A stretch of DNA of 64,000 nt from Monocercomonoides exilis. Taxonomy: Eukaryota > Preaxostyla > Oxymonadida > Polymastigidae. The notes below the pieces were generated by a model. The model was not told the origin of the DNA. It was given only the letters and a program-made list of their open reading frames with translations, and made no database searches. Each line of letters starts with the position of its first letter. Position 1 is the first letter of the stretch. This document shows positions 59,848-64,000 of this stretch, in pieces. The position numbers and the translations under genes are program-made. The stretch spans positions 1,807,001 through 1,871,000 of the forward strand of contig LSRY02000010.1 of assembly GCA_001643675.2 (NCBI GenBank). The letters run 5' to 3'.

Positions 59848-60405
59848 GAGATGAAAAAAATAAAAATGTGAAAATTTTAGGAGAAATAAAATTGTTAGAA
59901 ATGTTCGGAATTTGTTGATTGTTGTTATCTTTGTGTCACTTCACCTAGTCAATAAAGATTGACTGGCTTTTCTTTTTATTACATTTGTGATAAAATTCTG
60001 TTTGTTTAAAATATTTTCTGGTAAAATTGTCACAAAAATCCTTACACCTTCTATTGTCTCAAAGCTCAATAAAAATAGTGAAAGTTACAAATGAAAAAGC
60101 AAAAATTTGGAAGAACAACGAAAATTGCAGGAAAGGAAACATGAAAGGCTTTCAAAAATAACTTCAAAAATAACTTCAAAATGAGTAACATTAATAAATA
60201 ATCTATTAGATAAATGATAATTCCAACACTATTTTTCTCGTTTTCTTTTCTGCAACTTTCATTCAAGCAAAGAAAGAGAAGAATGCTCAAACAAAAATAA
60301 AATGCAAAATTAATAATTTTTTTCTTTTTTTTTCATTTTTAAATCTTGAAGAATTCAATGCGCCCGCCAATTCATTGTTGAATTGCTGAAGTGAGTGGGA
60401 GAGGA
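59848..60405. other. Convergent spacer between GCN2-like and VPS4 genes
   Basis: 558 bp of AT-rich DNA between two 3' ends. No gene is supported. A hairpin with a polyadenylation-type hexamer at its top is listed separately. Confidence 0.55.
59947..59964 (+). terminator. Hairpin presenting an AATAAA hexamer
   Basis: AGTCAAT (59947-59953) pairs with ATTGACT (59958-59964) around loop AAAG, and the stem can extend by two further pairs (one T-G). The sequence AATAAA sits at the end of the 5' strand and in the loop. It lies 100 bp after the GCN2 stop codon. A 3'-end processing role is inferred only. Confidence 0.35.
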
Positions 60406-62305
60406 CTATCCTTGTATCCCGTATTCCTTCGTCCATTTATCGCATTCCGCAACATCCCTCGGAGAAACAGATGGCCGAGTGTGCTTTAGAGATGAAAGCA
60501 TGTGCTCCTATAAATTGTATAGTGCAATATAGAAAACAAAACAAAGCAAGAAAATTTAAATAAAATAAAATAAAATAAAATAAAATAAAAAATAAAAAAT
60601 AAAATAAAATAAAATAAAATAAAATAAAGGAATATTTTTGAATAATACCATTGTGACTGGAGGAGTGTGCAATTCATTTGGAGGAATGCTCATCAAATTC
60701 ATTGCCACTGCACCTGGCTCAGATGCCGACACGCCCACCCATTTCTCTGTCGTGGTGCCGTCATCCTCTGTAATGGGGCACTTTTTGAAATGTGTTGTTT
60801 TCTGTAGTTGTCTAATCGGCTGCATAAGCGCATCACGCACAACAATAGACACATCCGATCCGGAAAATCTGAAAAGCAAAACAATAATTTTTTTTTTCAA
60901 ATGAAAGGAATTATTTTCAATAAAATATTTGCAGAAAAATAATTATTATTATAATTAATTCGATTATTTCCATCAACAACTTAACAAACCCTTCGGATTT
61001 TTCGCCCAAAATCCTGAAGTCTTCGTCTGTTAAAGTGTTTGGTGTCTTTCCTAAATGGATACGGAACATTTCTTTTCTTGCATTTGCATCCGGAAGAGTT
61101 ATCAAAATTCTCTTTTCAAATCTTCTGATGACTGCTGAATCCAAATCCCATGGCCTGTTGGTTGCGCCCAAAAATAGGATCCCGTCATTCTGTGTGCCGA
61201 CGCCTTGCATCTGCACCAGCAGCTCCGTCTTCACTCCCCTATGTGCATTTGAGTCATATTCTCCTCTCTTTCCGGCAATTGAATCGATTTCATCGATAAA
61301 CACAATAGATGGTTTGTTCTCTCGTGCCATTTCAAAAAGAGAGCGCACAAGCCTTTCACTTTCCCCGATCCATTTCGATATCAGATCTGAAGAAGAAATA
61401 GAAAAGAATGTTGCATCAACTTCTGTTGCAACTGCTTTCGCCAAAAATGATTTTCCTGTTCCGGGTGGCTTAAAAAAAATAACAGAAAGAAATAAATTTC
61501 ATTAAAAATCGTTGATAACAAAGAGACACATAAAAATATCAGTTATTTCGTTTTTTAAAAGGCTTTTTTTCTTCAAACCCCATAGAGCAAAATTCCTTTC
61601 CAAGGCTTTCGTTCACCAACAAATAAGTCTGGAAACTTTATTGGAAGAATAGCGGCTTCACTCAAAGATTGTTTTGCATTGTCCAATCCAGCCACGTCAT
61701 CCCATTTAACATTCGGCTTTTCTCTAACAATTGCACCTTCCAGAGCATCTTTCAATTCTTTGTTTTCACCATCGTGTCCAGAACCTTTTCTATAATAAAC
61801 GTGTGAAGCGGATCAGTAATATGTGAACAAAAAAGTACAATTTATTGATATACGATTTTGATTTTTTCTCATCTGTTTTTGGAGGAACTTTGCCTTTCTC
61901 GAGTTGAGGAAGTTGTTTTTCGATTTCATCGGCTCGGTTTAACATATCTGTCAGAATCTCTTTGTTTTTTGCTTTTGTTTCAGAATTGCTTTCATCTAAA
62001 AATTGAATTTGTTTTTTTTTAAATTGTGCACTTTTCTAATAACAGAACAAGAACAAACATTTCATTGCAAAAGACAATGCTTGACAACTACTTCTATATT
62101 TATCCAAAGCTAATCGAAATACTTTTGCATTTTCTGCTGCAATCGCAGCTTCTCTAAGCTCCATCGCCTGGTTTTTGGAAAGAAATATAAATGGAAATTT
62201 TATTCAAAATTAGTAACAAAAAATAGATGTACATTTCATGAATGAATTTTTTCCTGGTGCATTCAATTTCCAAACCTGATCCACAAAGAACTGTGAATTT
62301 GCCAT
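60406..62305 (-). CDS. VPS4: VPS4, ESCRT-III disassembly ATPase
   Basis: Seven minus-strand exons (62305-62276, 62167-62059, 61995-61854, 61789-61579, 61468-60990, 60868-60649, 60507-60406) give 430 residues, against about 437 in human VPS4. The N-terminal MIT domain (residues about 8-80, [19 protein letters not shown]) binds ESCRT-III tails. The AAA domain follows: PPGTGKS (Lys170), pore loop SKWIGESE, Walker B FIDEID (Asp223, Glu224), [20 protein letters not shown] with the paired arginines. A beta domain and a C-terminal helix ([15 protein letters not shown]) end at TAG. The enzyme unfolds ESCRT-III filaments in multivesicular-body formation, cytokinesis and membrane repair. All functional residues expected of an active VPS4 are visible. 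The gene has the highest intron density in the window. Confidence 0.95.
60557..60628 (+). repeat. (TAAAA)n microsatellite in VPS4 intron
   Basis: About fourteen copies of the pentamer TAAAA, with one irregular stretch, fill half of the 141-nt last intron (60508-60648). On the transcribed strand it reads TTTTA and sits within the pyrimidine-rich region before the acceptor. Confidence 0.9.
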
Positions 62306-62801
62306 TTTTGATCAACTAACCATATTCATGTTTTCAAAATCTTTTTCTTTTTTTTTTCACTTTTTGATTCATAGATAGAAATGGTTCGAATGAAAAAATT
62401 TATTAACACTGTTTATATGGCAAATTAAATCTTCATCCCCATCAATTGTTTTTCGCAAAAGAACTTAAAAAAAAAAAAATAAATTTGTTGTGAATAATTT
62501 TTTGTGTATTTTTTAAATATTTTAATATTGAAGAATAAAGATAACTTGATTTGAAAATGCGCTCTGTACACTCAATTAACAATATGTAATAAATATTATT
62601 TATTTAAACAAAAAAAATTTTTTTTAAATATAAAAATAAAGTATAAAAATTTAGTCAAATCATGCAAGTTCATGACATGAAGCCAAATACAAGAGTTGGG
62701 AATCAATGGCATGGATTTGAGAATCTTTAAAATACAAAATCAAGATAAACTCATATTAATGGATTATAAGTTTTTAATAATTTACTTTTATCATGGAACC
62801 T
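62306..62801. other. AT-rich spacer upstream of VPS4
   Basis: 496 bp between tandem minus-strand genes. It should hold the VPS4 promoter and the neighbour's polyadenylation site. No gene is supported. Confidence 0.5.
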
Positions 62802-64000
62802 TTAAAATAGACGAGGGTTATATCTCGAGAAGATGCCTTCAATACCATAATCAATGTCATATCTCGGTTTTGTGGGAGGGGTTCCTTTTATCATCCAGAA
62901 GGAATCAACATTATCTTTTTGTCGCAGAGATTCCACAACATCGCGCAATCCTGACTCTTCCAGCGCGTCTTCCAGCTTGCTGTATAATATCGCCCCTGTG
63001 TTGTCGTGCTTCTCCGCTTCCTCTTCATCCTCTACGAAGTCAACGGTGTCGCATTTCGCGATCTGTTTGGTGCTCAAATACATTCCGAAGCAAGCTGGAA
63101 GACATACCTCTTTCTCCTTGTAAGTTATGCCACTCCAGCTTCTCGAAAGATTTTGACGAAAGGCAAAGTCGATTGTTGGGTTTTTCTTCGTCTGTTCAAT
63201 TATGCTATTCACAGGCTTGATCTGCTCGAGACGCAGCTTGCGCGAGGGGAGTGTGAAGATAAGTGAAGTCTCGCGAATGCTAACAACAGCCTTGATAATT
63301 AGAGAGTACTGGCAATTCCTCCGTTCCACCATCCATTTCACCAGCTCAGACACAAACCCCATCTCAAACGCATACGGCAGCTCGCTCGAAACCTTCATCA
63401 GAACAGCAGCGGCAGTCAACGCCAGCATCAAGGGCACAGCCTCCAGCGAAGACGAATGAAAATGGTTGTTCATCTGGATGCCGATGGCAAGCGGAGCACG
63501 CAACTGAAAGCGGCAGGACAATTTCTGGATGATATTGCGAAAGAATGGGTGCAGAACAATTACATCAGCATTCTTCCGATTTGCAATGACTGCAGATAAA
63601 ATGCAGCCGAACCTGTGATTCAAGCGGTGGGCAGTGAACGAGTAGTGGTAAGGCTTGACAGGCAGCTTGCGTTTGTATTCAACTTGTGCGTGCAAAGGAT
63701 CCATCGCAAAATGATTTAAGTTTGCAACAATAAAAGGCAGAGCAATTGTGACTCCGTACGACTGCGCATCAGAGAAAGACAAAGAGGCCACGTCGTAGTC
63801 ACTCCCTGTCAAGAAATCGCTCATGACAGGCACGAAGGCAGCCAGCGACAGGTCGTTAGGCATCGCCCTGTGTCTTCTGAGCAGATAAGGATCGTTGTCT
63901 TCCCAATTGGCATCCCATCCGGGTGAAGAATAAGTTGGATCCTTTTCTCTTGCGATGATGTCTGACGTCTCCTTTTCTATCAAAAGAAGGTCAGCAGAAA
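62802..64000 (-). CDS. Unrecognised protein, 3' part (runs off window)
   Basis: An open frame of about 399 codons enters from the right edge and ends with TAA at 62802. It stays open to base 64000, so the start lies outside the window. An AG just before 63978 could also be a splice acceptor. Composition is that of a folded globular protein: mixed hydrophobic and charged residues, no Ser tracts, and a helical stretch rich in Ala/Leu around PLMLALTAAAVLMK. An acidic loop (FVEDEEEAEKHD) lies about 70 residues before the end, and the C-terminus is rich in Tyr/Asp/Ile. I do not recognise the family and see no catalytic motif. Confidence 0.75.
   Translation of the reverse strand, partial: SADLLLIEKETSDIIAREKDPTYSSPGWDANWEDNDPYLLRRHRAMPNDLSLAAFVPVMSDFLTGSDYDVASLSFSDAQSYGVTIALPFIVANLNHFAMDPLHAQVEYKRKLPVKPYHYSFTAHRLNHRFGCILSAVIANRKNADVIVLHPFFRNIIQKLSCRFQLRAPLAIGIQMNNHFHSSSLEAVPLMLALTAAAVLMKVSSELPYAFEMGFVSELVKWMVERRNCQYSLIIKAVVSIRETSLIFTLPSRKLRLEQIKPVNSIIEQTKKNPTIDFAFRQNLSRSWSGITYKEKEVCLPACFGMYLSTKQIAKCDTVDFVEDEEEAEKHDNTGAILYSKLEDALEESGLRDVVESLRQKDNVDSFWMIKGTPPTKPRYDIDYGIEGIFSRYNPRLF

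Noticed and set aside
61996-62058. A 23-nt intron (62036-62058) with the remainder of this stretch as exon in VPS4
   Set aside because: It would be implausibly short. Splicing all 63 nt gives KYESNS, which matches the MIT domain of VPS4.

Overview
The window is nuclear DNA of a flagellated microbial eukaryote. Genes are closely packed on both strands and interrupted by short GT-AG introns (about 46-180 nt). Spacers are very AT-rich and coding regions much more GC-rich. TAA, TAG and TGA all end real genes here, so the code is the standard one. An intraflagellar-transport dynein heavy chain implies a flagellum. A metamonad such as an oxymonad would fit the style, but no marker here fixes the lineage.

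Layout, left to right. (1) 1-2035: a foldback element with 345-bp arms, then a tRNA-Ile(AAT) gene. (2) 2758-17816 (-): a giant dynein-2 heavy chain, sharing a 138-bp spacer head-to-head with a divergent importin-alpha-like gene (17955-20262, +). (3) About 4 kb of gene-free DNA holding a second, larger palindrome (20590-23218) with poly(T)/poly(A) outer ends, related in sequence to the first. (4) An orphan helical-repeat gene (24290-26351, +) converging on a FAM228-like gene (26513-28073, -). (5) An intronless 10.9-kb gene (28472-39379, +) for a highly reducing type I polyketide synthase. (6) A membrane-anchored metallophosphoesterase/5'-nucleotidase (39868-42039, +), the proteasome subunit Rpn2/PSMD1 (42278-46153, +) and a giant intronless GCN2-type eIF2-alpha kinase (46513-59847, +). 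(7) The ESCRT ATPase VPS4 (60406-62305, -) and the 3' part of an unrecognised gene running off the right edge (62802-64000, -).

The most unusual object is the polyketide synthase. After a complete KS-AT-DH-MT-(psi-KR)-ER-KR-ACP set it carries about 550 further residues that read as the malonyl/palmitoyl transferase (MPT) domain of the fungal fatty-acid-synthase beta subunit, with its catalytic Ser, His and carboxylate-binding Arg in place. This suggests a synthase that releases its product to CoA through a transplanted FAS domain, in place of a thioesterase.

Other patterns worth attention: 5' splice sites that mostly begin GTT (often GTTTGT); giant genes with almost no introns, the dynein keeping its three introns in its first 500 bases; serine/alanine tracts inserted between conserved domains of most large proteins; and an importin-alpha relative that has lost the groove tryptophans. 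Exon structures were worked out by hand from reading frame, GT-AG sites and family homology. Boundaries may be off by a base or two, and a few are marked uncertain.
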